Shown here: positions 34,370 to 43,171 of the stretch, one piece after another
How the letters are laid out: each line of letters begins with the position of its first letter
Position numbering within the stretch: the first letter of the stretch is position 1
NCBI GenBank assembly: GCA_039915945.1
Contig: JBDSMH010000048.1
Location: 50,968 to 114,967, forward strand
From: DATLFA01 sp039915945
GTDB lineage: Bacteria > Actinomycetota > Acidimicrobiia > Acidimicrobiales > WLNW01
Length of the DNA stretch: 64,000 bases
Direction: 5' to 3'
The notes under the pieces: generated by a model
The model's database searches: none
The model's input: only the letters and a program-made list of their open reading frames with translations
Told to the model about the DNA's origin: nothing
Translations under genes and position numbers: made by a program

Positions 34370-36784
34370 ATGCCCGAACAATCCACGCTCTTTCCCTTCG
34401 CGCGAGACGTCATCGACATCGCCGTCGAAGACGAGATGAGCGAATCGTTCCTGCAGTATTCGCTCTCGGTCATCACCTCGCGCGCCATCCCTGATGTCCG
34501 CGACGGCCTCAAGCCCGTGCAACGACGCATCTTGTACGGCATGCGCGACATGGGCCTGCGCCCCGATCGTCCACGCGTCAAGAGCGCGAAGGTCGTCGGC
34601 GAGGTGATGGGCAGCTATCACCCGCACGGCGACATGGCGATCTACGACACGCTCGTGCGCATGGCGCAGCCCTTTGCCCGCAACGTCACGCTCGTCGATC
34701 CGCAGGGCAACTTCGGCACGCTCGACGATCCACCGGCGGCGCACCGTTACACCGAATGTCGATTGACCGCGGCCGCCATGGACATGGTCAACGAACTCGA
34801 CGAAGAGACCGTCGAGTTCCGGCCGAGCTACGACGGCGACAAGACCGAGCCCGTGTGCCTGCCCGCCATGCTGCCCAACTTGTTGGTCAACGGCACCACG
34901 GGCATCGCCGTCGGCATGGCCACCAACATGCCCACGCACAACCTGCGTGAGGTCTACGAAGCGATCAAGCTGGTGTTGGCCAAGCGCCGGCCCCGACCCA
35001 CGCTCGACGAATTGTTGGCGGTGTTGCCGGGGCCCGACTTCTCCACCGGCGGCATCGTGATCGACGAGGGCATCCGCGAGGCCTACGAGACGGGTCGCGG
35101 CGCGATCCGCGCGCGGGCCAAGGCCGAGGTGGTCGACCTCCAGCGCGGCCGCCGCCAAGGCATCGTCGTCACCGAGTTGCCGTTCATGGTCGGCGCCGAG
35201 CGCGTCATCAGCCGCATCAAAGAACTGGTCATCGACAACAAGATCGGCGGCATCGACGATGTCGTCAACCTCAGCGACCGCGAGCACGGGCTCCGCATCC
35301 AGATCACGTGCAAGCCATCGGTCAATCCGCACGCGGTGTTGACCGACCTCTACCGGCAGACGCCGATGGAAGACACGTTCGGCATCAACAACGTGGTGCT
35401 GGTCGACGGCGTACCCACCACCCTCGGTCTCTACGACCTGTGCCGTCACTACATCGATCATCGCCTCGACGTCGTCATCAAGCGCACGCAGTTCCGCTTG
35501 CGCAAGGCGAGCGACCGCATCCACATCGTCGAGGGCCTACTCACGGCGCTCGATGCCATCGATGCCGTCATCAAGATCATTCGCGGCTCCAAGGACAGCG
35601 ACGAAGCCCGCACTCGACTTATGGCGCAGCTCAAGCTGAGCGAGATCCAGGCGACGACCATCCTCGACATGCAACTACGGCGCCTCACGCAGCTCGAAAA
35701 GCTCAAGCTCGAGCAAGAGCGCGACGAGTTGCGCCGCACGATCGCCGACCTCAACGACATGTTGGCCTCCGAAAACCGTCAGCGGAAGACGGTGCTCACC
35801 GAGCTGGGCGAGCTCGTCGAGCGCTACGGCGTCAAACGGCGCACCCGCATCGTCTCGGCCGAGGATGTGCCCGTCTACGAGGCACCGCCCGTCGTGGCGA
35901 GCGCCGCGCTCGCGGACGATCCGTGCATTGTGACACTGTCGACCAGTGGCGCGGTTGGCCGCGCGCCGATCGACGGGGCCAAGCGAGCCACACCGGGCCG
36001 TCACGACGTGCTCGCCAGTCAATGCGTCACGACGGTGCACAGCACGGTCTTCGCGATCACTTCCGAGGGACGTGCGCTCAGCGCGACCGCGCTCGACATC
36101 GCCGACGCGTCGACGCGTGCTCGTGGCGCGCCCGCAGCGCAGGTGTTCGGCGCGAACAAGGGCGAGCAGTTGCTGGCGTTGGTCGCGCCCGGCGACGAAT
36201 ACCTGGTCCTCGTCACGGCGTCGGGTGTGGTCAAGCGGGTCGCGCCCGACGAGTTGGCCGAGACCAAAGGCGGGCGCACCGTGATCACTCTCAAACCGGG
36301 CGATCGTGTCGCGGCCGCGTTCACCAGTCCCGAGTCGGTCGATGTCGTCATCGTCGCCAGCGACGGGCAAGTCCTGCGCACTGCGGTCGACGGCATCTCG
36401 GTGCAAGGACGCGGCGCCGGCGGTGTGGCGGGCATGAGCCTGCGCGGCGACGCCGTGGTCGTCGGGGCCGGCCCGGTGATCGGCGAGACCGCCATCGTCA
36501 GCGTCACCGACAAAGGCTGGGCCAAAGCCACCGAGGCCGACGACATCCCGGCCAAGGGTCGCGGCGGCAGCGGCGTTCGCCTCGCTCGGTTCCCCGACAA
36601 CCAACGAATCACGTTGGGCTACGTCGGCGCGCCGTCGGGCCTGCACGCGTTGATGGCCGCCGACGACAACCCCACCCAAACCGATCCCAATCCGGCACGT
36701 TTTCCCCTCGAGCCGACCAAACGCGACCTCGTTTCGGTGCAGACTGAACGACGCATCCACGCAGTCGGCCCGCTGCGCTGGTGA
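34370..36784 (+). CDS. parC: Type II topoisomerase subunit A (ParC/GyrA-like)
   Basis: An 804-residue A subunit. The breakage-reunion domain carries catalytic Tyr127 in A-A-H-R-Y-T-E-C-R-L. The quinolone-region equivalent is G-S-Y-H-P-H-G-D-M-A-I-Y (81-92). A coiled coil lies around residues 430-480, and a six-bladed C-terminal beta-pinwheel follows with G-R-G-A-G-G-V and G-R-G-G-S-G repeats but no classic GyrA-box Q-R-R-G-G-K-G. That absence and the A-before-B order suggest the second, topoisomerase IV-like enzyme of actinomycetes rather than main gyrase. ATG 34370; parE follows after 15 bases. Confidence 0.93.
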   Translation: MPEQSTLFPFARDVIDIAVEDEMSESFLQYSLSVITSRAIPDVRDGLKPVQRRILYGMRDMGLRPDRPRVKSAKVVGEVMGSYHPHGDMAIYDTLVRMAQPFARNVTLVDPQGNFGTLDDPPAAHRYTECRLTAAAMDMVNELDEETVEFRPSYDGDKTEPVCLPAMLPNLLVNGTTGIAVGMATNMPTHNLREVYEAIKLVLAKRRPRPTLDELLAVLPGPDFSTGGIVIDEGIREAYETGRGAIRARAKAEVVDLQRGRRQGIVVTELPFMVGAERVISRIKELVIDNKIGGIDDVVNLSDREHGLRIQITCKPSVNPHAVLTDLYRQTPMEDTFGINNVVLVDGVPTTLGLYDLCRHYIDHRLDVVIKRTQFRLRKASDRIHIVEGLLTALDAIDAVIKIIRGSKDSDEARTRLMAQLKLSEIQATTILDMQLRRLTQLEKLKLEQERDELRRTIADLNDMLASENRQRKTVLTELGELVERYGVKRRTRIVSAEDVPVYEAPPVVASAALADDPCIVTLSTSGAVGRAPIDGAKRATPGRHDVLASQCVTTVHSTVFAITSEGRALSATALDIADASTRARGAPAAQVFGANKGEQLLALVAPGDEYLVLVTASGVVKRVAPDELAETKGGRTVITLKPGDRVAAAFTSPESVDVVIVASDGQVLRTAVDGISVQGRGAGGVAGMSLRGDAVVVGAGPVIGETAIVSVTDKGWAKATEADDIPAKGRGGSGVRLARFPDNQRITLGYVGAPSGLHALMAADDNPTQTDPNPARFPLEPTKRDLVSVQTERRIHAVGPLRW

Positions 36785-36799
36785 CGGAGACCCTCACTG

Positions 36800-38893
36800 A
36801 TGGCAACCAAGAAAACTCAGTCGACGGCCAAGGGCCCGAGCGTCCCCACGCGTAAGGGTTCGGGCTACGACGCCGACGCGATTCAAACGCTCGAGGGGCT
36901 CGAGGCGGTCCGCAAACGCCCGGGCATGTACATCGGCGGCACCGGTTCGGGCGGGCTCACCCACCTGCTCTGGGAGCTCATCGACAACGCGGTAGACGAG
37001 GCCGCCGCCGGCTACGGCAACCGCATCGAAGTCGTGTTGTACCGCGACAAGTCGGTCGAGGTGTTCGACAACGGGCGCGGCATTCCCATCGACCGCCATC
37101 CCAAGCGCAAGGTCTCGGCGCTCGAGGTCGTGCTCACCGAACTGCATGCGGGGGGCAAGTTCGGCGGTGGCGCCTACGGCGCGTCCGGCGGGCTCCACGG
37201 CGTCGGCGCTTCGGTGGTCAACGCGCTGTCGACGCAGTTGATCGCCGAAGTCGATCGCGACGGCTACACGTGGCAGCTGTCGTTCCTCGACCGCGTCGCC
37301 GGGCACTTCGACAAGAACGATCGCTTCGCGGCGTCGCACGAGCTGGCGCAAATCAAGAAGATCGCGCCCAAGAAGACCGGCACCCGCGTGCGCTTCTGGC
37401 CCGACTGGGACATCTTCGATGCCGATGCGGCGATCGACATCGAGCAGGTCCGCGACCGCGTGGCGACGATGTGCTTCCTCGTCCCCGGGCTCAAGGTCGT
37501 GCTCATCGACAAGCGAGCCGGCGGCAACAGCGAGCCGGAAGAGTTCGTGTCGCGCGGCGGGCTCGCCGACTACGTCGACTACCTCTCGGTCGGCGAAAAC
37601 GTCACCGAGGTCATCACGCTCACCGGCTCGGGTACCTTCGAAGAAAAGGTGCCCGTCGACGGCAAGATGCAGGTCATCACGCGCGAATGCAAGGTCGAGG
37701 CCGCGCTGCGGTGGGTCAAGGGCTACGACAGCACGCTCTTGTCGTTCGTCAACACCATCCCCACGGCGCAGGGCGGCACCCATGTCGCCGGTTTCGAGCG
37801 CGCGCTCGGCTACGTCATCAACGACGTGTTGCTGTCGGGTATTCGCAAGCTGGCGGTACTGGCCAAGAAGGGCGAGGACCGCGCCAAGAAAGAAGACGTC
37901 CAAGAAGGCCTCGTCGCGGTCGTCAAGGTCACGTTCCCCGAGCCGCAATTCCGCGGCCAGACCAAACAAGAGCTCGGCACACCGGCCGCGCAATCGATCG
38001 TGTACGACGTCGTCAAACAGAGTCTCTCCGACTGGATCAATCCCGGCGGCGGGCCGCGCACCCACGTCAACGCGTTGCGCGACAAGATCGCTTCGGCGGT
38101 CGTCAACCGCGTGACGTCCAAGCAGGCGCTCGAGGCCAAACGCAAGGCGTCGAGCCTCGGCTCCACCGGTATGCCCGACAAGCTCGCGGACTGCCGCACC
38201 CACGGCAACAACAGTGAGCTCATCATCGTCGAAGGTGACTCGGCTGCCGGGCCGGCCAAGGCCGGGCGCGACGCCAACTACATGGCGATCCTCCCGCTGC
38301 GCGGCAAGGTGGTCAACGCGGGCAAGGCGACGATGAAGCAAGTGCTCGACAACGCCGAGGCGCACGCGCTTTTCACCGCCATCGGGGCCGGCTCGGGTAA
38401 AGACTTCAACCTCACCGACGCGCGCTACGAACGCATCGTGATCCTGTGCGACGCCGATGTCGATGGCAGTCATATCCGCTGCCTGTTGCTCACGCTCTTC
38501 TACCACTACATGCGACCGATGCTCGAGGCTGGTCGTGTCTTCGCCGCACAGCCACCGCTGTACACCGCCAAGGTCGGCGACAAGAACTATCGGGCGTTCA
38601 GCGACGCCGATCGCGACAAGATCACCAAAGAGCTGAGCAAGGGCAACCGGCGCGCCGAGAACATACGCTGGCAACGCTTCAAGGGCCTCGGCGAGATGAA
38701 CGTGCAAGAACTGGCGGAGTGTGCGCTCGACCCGGGCACGCGCATCTTGCGCCGCATCACGATGGCCGACGCTCAGGCCGCCAAGCAAGCGGCAGCGATG
38801 TTCGAGGTCCTCATGGGCAACGACGTCGCGTCGCGCAAGGACTACCTCGTCAAGAACAGCGCCCTGTTCGACCGCGCCGCGCTCGACATCTGA
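36800..38893 (+). CDS. parE: Type II topoisomerase subunit B (ParE/GyrB-like)
   Basis: A 697-residue B subunit. The GHKL ATPase has E-L-I-D-N-A-V-D-E, D-N-G-R-G-I-P and G-G-L-H-G-V-G-A-S-V-V-N. The transducer domain follows. The TOPRIM domain has E-G-D-S-A-A-G-P-A-K and the acidic D-A-D-V-D-G-S-H-I. The S-A-A-G-P-A-K form (rather than S-A-G-G-S-A-K of gyrase) supports a topoisomerase IV-like assignment. Together with the upstream A subunit it forms an A2B2 enzyme for decatenation or supercoil control. It is translated from ATG 36800 and probably co-transcribed with parC. Confidence 0.94.
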   Translation: MATKKTQSTAKGPSVPTRKGSGYDADAIQTLEGLEAVRKRPGMYIGGTGSGGLTHLLWELIDNAVDEAAAGYGNRIEVVLYRDKSVEVFDNGRGIPIDRHPKRKVSALEVVLTELHAGGKFGGGAYGASGGLHGVGASVVNALSTQLIAEVDRDGYTWQLSFLDRVAGHFDKNDRFAASHELAQIKKIAPKKTGTRVRFWPDWDIFDADAAIDIEQVRDRVATMCFLVPGLKVVLIDKRAGGNSEPEEFVSRGGLADYVDYLSVGENVTEVITLTGSGTFEEKVPVDGKMQVITRECKVEAALRWVKGYDSTLLSFVNTIPTAQGGTHVAGFERALGYVINDVLLSGIRKLAVLAKKGEDRAKKEDVQEGLVAVVKVTFPEPQFRGQTKQELGTPAAQSIVYDVVKQSLSDWINPGGGPRTHVNALRDKIASAVVNRVTSKQALEAKRKASSLGSTGMPDKLADCRTHGNNSELIIVEGDSAAGPAKAGRDANYMAILPLRGKVVNAGKATMKQVLDNAEAHALFTAIGAGSGKDFNLTDARYERIVILCDADVDGSHIRCLLLTLFYHYMRPMLEAGRVFAAQPPLYTAKVGDKNYRAFSDADRDKITKELSKGNRRAENIRWQRFKGLGEMNVQELAECALDPGTRILRRITMADAQAAKQAAAMFEVLMGNDVASRKDYLVKNSALFDRAALDI

Positions 38894-38907
38894 GCGCGCC
38901 CGGCCCG

Positions 38908-38923
38908 AGCCCGGCCCCGGGCT
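38908..38923 (+). terminator. GC hairpin after parE
   Basis: AGCCCGG, CC, CCGGGCT: a perfect 7-bp stem 15 bases after the parE stop. No T-tract, so it is only a possible terminator. Confidence 0.35.
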
Positions 38924-38949
38924 TCCCGGAGACTGTCACAGGGCTGGTG

Positions 38950-38955
38950 TAGAAC
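38950..38955 (+). promoter_or_regulatory. -10 hexamer TAGAAC for the RecB-like gene
   Basis: TAGAAC with a 7-nt spacer to GTG 38963. The last base is C rather than T, as in two other candidate promoters of this window. Confidence 0.4.
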
Positions 38956-38962
38956 TACAAGA

Positions 38963-39904
38963 GTGCAACTCTTCGACGATGGTCCGTTCTTCGACCCCGA
39001 CGCCCCCGGCGCGGCCGATGCCGACGCCGTCGTCGAAGACAACGCCCTCTCGCGTACCGCACTCGGGCCGCCGCCCTACCTGTCCCCCTCGAGCGCCTCG
39101 CTCTACCAGCAGTGCCCGCGGCGGTGGCGTTACCGCTACATCGACCGGCTGCCCGATCCACCGGGAGAGGCGGCACTCACGGGCACCTTCGCCCACCGGG
39201 TGCTCGAGTTGTTGTTCCAAGAGACGCCCACCGAGCGCACCCTCGAGCGCGCCCGTCAACTCGCCCGCGACGTCTGGCCCGAGACCGCGGACCATCCCTC
39301 CTATCAGGCCCTCGCGCTCGACGAGGCCGGGGCGCGCAATTTCCGTTGGCGGGGCTGGCTCGCCATCGAGGGATTGTGGACGGTCGAAGACCCGGCACTC
39401 GTGCAGGTCAAAGCCACCGAGCGCATGGTCGACACCCAAGTCGGCGACGTCCCTTTCCGCGGCGTCGTCGATCGGCTCGACTATGGCGACGGGGGTCACG
39501 GTCTCGTCATCACCGACTACAAGTCGGGCCGAGCGCCCACGGCGCGCTACGCCGACAGCCGGCTCGCACAGGTGTTGTTGTACTCCGCCGCGATCGAGGC
39601 GAGCGACGGCGAGCGACCCGCGATGGCACGGCTCGTGTATCTCGGTCAGCGAGTGATCGATGTCGTCGCGACCGATGACGTGATCCGGCCCGTGGTCGAC
39701 CAGTTGCACGCCACGTGGACTGCCATCAACAACGAGCGCGAGACCGAGGAATACACACCCAAGCCCGGTCCCCTGTGCGCGTGGTGTCCTTACGCCGCGC
39801 GCTGCGACGAGGGCCGGGCCGAGATCCTGCGCCGTGCGGAGCTGGGTTTATTGCCTCCGACCGCGCCGGCGGTGCAAGCGCTCGGTCTGCCGATCGCCAG
39901 CTGA
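38963..39904 (+). CDS. RecB/Cas4-like PD-(D/E)XK nuclease with Fe-S cysteines
   Basis: A 313-residue protein of the PDDEXK_1 family. The nuclease core reads G-V-V-D-R-L-D followed by V-I-T-D-Y-K-S-G, giving the Asp and Lys of the active site. One cysteine sits near the N-terminus in Q-Q-C-P-R-R-W-R-Y and three more at the C-terminus in C-A-W-C-P-Y-A-A-R-C. This spacing matches the [4Fe-4S] clamp of AddB/Cas4-type nucleases. It has no helicase domain. A DNA repair or end-processing role fits its place between topoisomerase genes and mutM. No CRISPR array or other cas gene is present. Confidence 0.87.
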   Translation: MQLFDDGPFFDPDAPGAADADAVVEDNALSRTALGPPPYLSPSSASLYQQCPRRWRYRYIDRLPDPPGEAALTGTFAHRVLELLFQETPTERTLERARQLARDVWPETADHPSYQALALDEAGARNFRWRGWLAIEGLWTVEDPALVQVKATERMVDTQVGDVPFRGVVDRLDYGDGGHGLVITDYKSGRAPTARYADSRLAQVLLYSAAIEASDGERPAMARLVYLGQRVIDVVATDDVIRPVVDQLHATWTAINNERETEEYTPKPGPLCAWCPYAARCDEGRAEILRRAELGLLPPTAPAVQALGLPIAS

Positions 39905-40065
39905 CGCGGCGCGCCACCGCGCGCGCGAATGCGACGAGCGAAGACAATGCGCGACGGGTGTCGACGCGCCGACGCGTGACATCCAACCGCGCCAAAAAGC
40001 GCGCAATCCGCAGCAAGTGACAAACAACGGGTCGAACTGCTCACGACCGGCATGAGATACGCCGA

Positions 40066-40071
40066 TATATT
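40066..40071 (+). promoter_or_regulatory. -10 hexamer TATATT for the ParB-peptide gene
   Basis: TATATT with an 8-nt spacer to GTG 40080, close to the ideal sigma-70 -10. Confidence 0.5.
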
Positions 40072-40079
40072 CGCCGCCT

Positions 40080-40889
40080 GTGATGAATGCCCCGCGAAGC
40101 GGTCTAGGACGAGGATTGGCGGCGCTGATCCCCACCGCCGAAACCGCTGAACACGCGGATCTCAGCACCGACGATCAGCTCTTCTACAACCTCGTCCAGG
40201 GTGGACTCGACCAGATCGACGGGCACGCGAAGGCCGATCTACTCGCGTACGTCCACCAACCTCACAACGACGAGCCAAGTTTGTTCCTGCGGCGCCCGGG
40301 TCTCGACGTGCTGACCGCGGCGAAGGCCTACCGTCTCTTCAACCGCTTCGACCGCGCCGTGCGCAGCGGAGCCAACGAAGGCACGTTCACCTTCGACGGC
40401 ATGGTGGTCATCTTTTTGCGCACCGTCGGCACCCACAGCGACGGCTATCACTTCATCGGGCGGTCGTCGGGCATCATCGACCCCCGCACGCTCGGAGTCG
40501 CGCGGGCCAGCACCCATTCGTTCGCGACCATCTGCAACCAATTCGTCAGTGGCACCCCCGAAGACCTGCCGGTACCCCACCTCATCGTCGAGCTCGACGG
40601 GTCGGGCACGTCGGTGGTCGTCACCCTCGACACCGGGGCCGAACAGTCGTTGACGGCGCGCGCATCGGCCAATGACGCGGCCGAGGCCGTCGTACGCGCG
40701 GTTCTGTCGGCGATGGGCAGCACCCTCGAATTCCGCGAAACCCGCGAGACGCCGATCAACGGCACCCGGGCCGTCCTCGTCGTGCTGAGCGACGAACGAG
40801 GCGTCCCCCGCCCCGGTTTCGTCGTCTCCGAAGACGACCTCCTCCAGGTCACCGCCACCGCAACCATGCGGGCGATCTACGGCACCTGA
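40080..40889 (+). CDS. Unknown protein with ParB-like N-terminal ParA-interaction peptide
   Basis: A 269-residue soluble protein. Residues 6-18 read R-S-G-L-G-R-G-L-A-A-L-I-P, which is the signature N-terminal peptide of chromosomal ParB/Spo0J that touches ParA and stimulates its ATPase. The rest does not contain the ParB CTP-binding box (G-E-R-R) or a helix-turn-helix. It looks instead like a globular alpha/beta domain of about 240 residues (Y-H-F-I-G-R-S-S-G-I-I-D-P, D-D-L-L-Q-V-T-A-T-A). I do not recognise that domain. A link to ParA-like ATPases or chromosome dynamics is inference from the peptide alone. Start GTG 40080, with ATG 40083 as alternative. Confidence 0.75.
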   Translation: MMNAPRSGLGRGLAALIPTAETAEHADLSTDDQLFYNLVQGGLDQIDGHAKADLLAYVHQPHNDEPSLFLRRPGLDVLTAAKAYRLFNRFDRAVRSGANEGTFTFDGMVVIFLRTVGTHSDGYHFIGRSSGIIDPRTLGVARASTHSFATICNQFVSGTPEDLPVPHLIVELDGSGTSVVVTLDTGAEQSLTARASANDAAEAVVRAVLSAMGSTLEFRETRETPINGTRAVLVVLSDERGVPRPGFVVSEDDLLQVTATATMRAIYGT

Positions 40890-40903
40890 TTCCGCAAGCG
40901 ATC

Positions 40904-40909
40904 TACTCT
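40904..40909 (+). promoter_or_regulatory. -10 hexamer TACTCT for mutM
   Basis: TACTCT with a 9-nt spacer to ATG 40919. Confidence 0.45.
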
Positions 40910-40918
40910 GCGGGCGAC

Positions 40919-41719
40919 ATGCCCGAGCTTCCCGAAGTCGAGACCATCCGGCGACAAATCGCACCGACCCTCGTGGGCAAGCGCATCGTCGATGCATGGC
41001 ACTCGCCGAATCCCAAGTTCGTTTCGGCGCGCGAGGTGGTCGGCGGCGCCGTCGAGTCGGTGAGCCGCCGAGGCAAGTACCTCGTGATTGCGCTCGACGA
41101 CGACCGCGAGCTGATCGTGCATCTCGGCATGACCGGGGTCGTTCGCCTGCGATCCGACCAGTCGATCGACCCGTATGTGCGCGCCTCGTGGACCTTCGAC
41201 GACGGGACGATCCTCGAGTTGAAAGATGTGCGGCAATTCGGCCGCGTCGCCGCCGTCAGCTCGGGTGACTATCGAACACTGCCCACACTGCACGCGCTCG
41301 GGCCCGATCCGTTCGATCCCGACTTCACCGCTCGCGACTTCTACACCGCGCTGCGCAAGAGCAATCAACGGATCAAAACACAGTTGCTGTCGCAGCGGCC
41401 GATCGCCGGCGTCGGCAACATCTATGCCGACGAGGCGCTGTGGCGAGCCCGTGTGCACCCGGCGTCGAGACGCGTCAGCAAGGCTCGCGCCGACGACTTG
41501 CTGGCCGCGCTGCGGGCCGTGCTGACGCAGGGGATCGACAACGGCGGCACCACCCTGCGCGACTATCGCAGCTTCACCGGCGAAGCCGGCAGCAATCAAC
41601 ACTCGCTCGACTGCTATGGCCGCCACGGAGAACCGTGCGGCCGCTGTGGCTCCACGCTGGTACGCCGCGTCTACGACGGGCGCGGCACCACGTTCTGTTC
41701 CGTTTGTCAGCGCGTGTAA
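40919..41719 (+). CDS. mutM: Formamidopyrimidine-DNA glycosylase
   Basis: A 266-residue Fpg/Nei-family glycosylase that removes oxidised purines such as 8-oxoguanine and nicks the site. The N-terminal M-P-E-L-P-E-V-E-T provides catalytic Pro2 and Glu3 after Met removal. The helix-two-turn-helix includes I-A-G-V-G-N-I-Y-A-D-E-A-L. The C-terminal zinc finger is C-G-R-C-G then C-S-V-C-Q. The upstream nuclease and topoisomerase genes make this a DNA maintenance neighbourhood. Length is normal. Confidence 0.95.
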   Translation: MPELPEVETIRRQIAPTLVGKRIVDAWHSPNPKFVSAREVVGGAVESVSRRGKYLVIALDDDRELIVHLGMTGVVRLRSDQSIDPYVRASWTFDDGTILELKDVRQFGRVAAVSSGDYRTLPTLHALGPDPFDPDFTARDFYTALRKSNQRIKTQLLSQRPIAGVGNIYADEALWRARVHPASRRVSKARADDLLAALRAVLTQGIDNGGTTLRDYRSFTGEAGSNQHSLDCYGRHGEPCGRCGSTLVRRVYDGRGTTFCSVCQRV

Positions 41720-41774
41720 CGTCGCCCGAAGCGGGCCCAGGCCCTCACGAGTTCGAACATCAAGGGGGACGCGA

Positions 41775-43166
41775 GTGGACGACGCCGCGAAGGCCGAGTT
41801 CTACAACAGGCTTCGATCACCAGTGGGATCGACGGGCACACCCAACCGCGCCCGCGATGCCGTCAACCAAGCGATGATCCGCCATTGGTGTGACGCCATG
41901 GGCGACGCCAACCCGTACTACACCGACCCGGCCGCGGCCGCCACCGGCCCCCACGGGCAGATCGTCGCACCGCCCATGATGCTCAACGCGTGGACGATGG
42001 TCGGCAACATCGCGCGTCCCCTCGACCCCAACGACCCGCAGAGTCTCGTCGGCCATCAACTCGACAGTGCAGGGTACGTCGGCGTGGTCGCCACCAACTG
42101 CGAACACGTCTACTCGCGCTACCCGCGCCTCGGCGACCACCTCACTGGCACGATCAAGCTCGTCGACGTGTCCGAAGAAAAACAGACCGGCCTCGGCATC
42201 GGGCATTTCGTCACGAGCGAGACCGAGTACCACGACCAGAACGGCGAGCACGTCGGGTCGATGTTCTTTCGCATCCTCAAGTTCAAGCCGGGCACCGGCC
42301 GAGCCCCGAGCGGGGCCGCGGGCGCCGGCGAACGTCCACGGCGGCCCCGCCCCGGTATGAACCAGGACACCCGGTTCTTCTGGGAAGGGCTACAAGCAGG
42401 CGAACTGCGCATCCAACGTTGCAACAAGTGCGGCGCCCTCGAACATCCACCAACCGTTCGCTGTCTCACGTGCGGATCAACCGATCGCGGGTACCTCGTC
42501 GCTTCGGGTCGCGCGCACCTCTACAGTTTTGTCGTCGCGCACCATCCGCAAGTGCCGTCGTTCGACTACCCACTCAACATCGGGTTGGTCGAACTCGAAG
42601 AAGGCATACGTCTCGTCACCAACATCGTCGCGTGTAGTGCAGATCAACTCGAGGTCGGCATGCCGCTCGAGCTGTGTTTCATGAAGAGCCACGACGACAT
42701 CACCTTGCATCAGTTCCGTCCCGCGAAACCCGAGCGTCGTACAACCACGCGCACCTTCGATGAAGTCAACGTCGGCGACCCGTTGCCGCTGTGCCCGATA
42801 CCGATCACACCAACCCTGATCGTGTCGACGGCAATGGCATCGCGCGACTACCAAGACGTGCATCACGATCGTGACCAAGCGCAGCGCAAGGGGTCCAAGG
42901 ACATCTTCATGAACATCCTCACGTCGAGCGGATTGTCCGGTCGCTACGTCACCGATTGGGCCGGCCCCGACGCGATCCTCAAGAACCTCAAGATTCGCCT
43001 CGGCGCACCCAACTACCCCTACGACACGATGACGATGTCGGGCTCGGTCGCCAAGAAAGAAGTGGTCGACGGCCAAGGCATCGTGCAGGTCGCATTCGAA
43101 GGGCGCAACTCGCTCGGCGCCCACGTCACCGGCACGATCGACCTCGCACTTCCGAAGGCAGGCTGA
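41775..43166 (+). CDS. MaoC-DUF35-MaoC fusion (ChsH2-ChsH1-like enoyl-CoA hydratase)
   Basis: A 463-residue protein in three parts. Residues about 1-165 are a MaoC-like hot-dog domain. After a Pro/Arg-rich linker, residues about 190-310 form a DUF35 domain with a rubredoxin-like zinc ribbon (C-N-K-C-G and C-L-T-C-G) and an OB fold. Residues about 320-463 are a second MaoC-like domain with D-Y-Q-D-V-H-H-D and R-K-G-S-K-D. In mycobacteria the first two parts form ChsH2 and the last part is ChsH1, which together hydrate the 3-carbon steroid side-chain enoyl-CoA. Here they are one chain. GTG 41775 follows a GGGGG site. The Ltp2-like gene starts 5 bases after its stop. Confidence 0.85.
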   Translation: MDDAAKAEFYNRLRSPVGSTGTPNRARDAVNQAMIRHWCDAMGDANPYYTDPAAAATGPHGQIVAPPMMLNAWTMVGNIARPLDPNDPQSLVGHQLDSAGYVGVVATNCEHVYSRYPRLGDHLTGTIKLVDVSEEKQTGLGIGHFVTSETEYHDQNGEHVGSMFFRILKFKPGTGRAPSGAAGAGERPRRPRPGMNQDTRFFWEGLQAGELRIQRCNKCGALEHPPTVRCLTCGSTDRGYLVASGRAHLYSFVVAHHPQVPSFDYPLNIGLVELEEGIRLVTNIVACSADQLEVGMPLELCFMKSHDDITLHQFRPAKPERRTTTRTFDEVNVGDPLPLCPIPITPTLIVSTAMASRDYQDVHHDRDQAQRKGSKDIFMNILTSSGLSGRYVTDWAGPDAILKNLKIRLGAPNYPYDTMTMSGSVAKKEVVDGQGIVQVAFEGRNSLGAHVTGTIDLALPKAG

Positions 43167-43171
43167 CGATC

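Noticed and set aside
36794..38788. Minus-strand open frame of 664 codons
   Set aside because: Fully antisense to parE; composition is that of a shadow frame.
38963..39904. Cas4-like nuclease as part of a CRISPR system
   Set aside because: There is no repeat array and no other cas gene in the window; DNA repair genes surround it.
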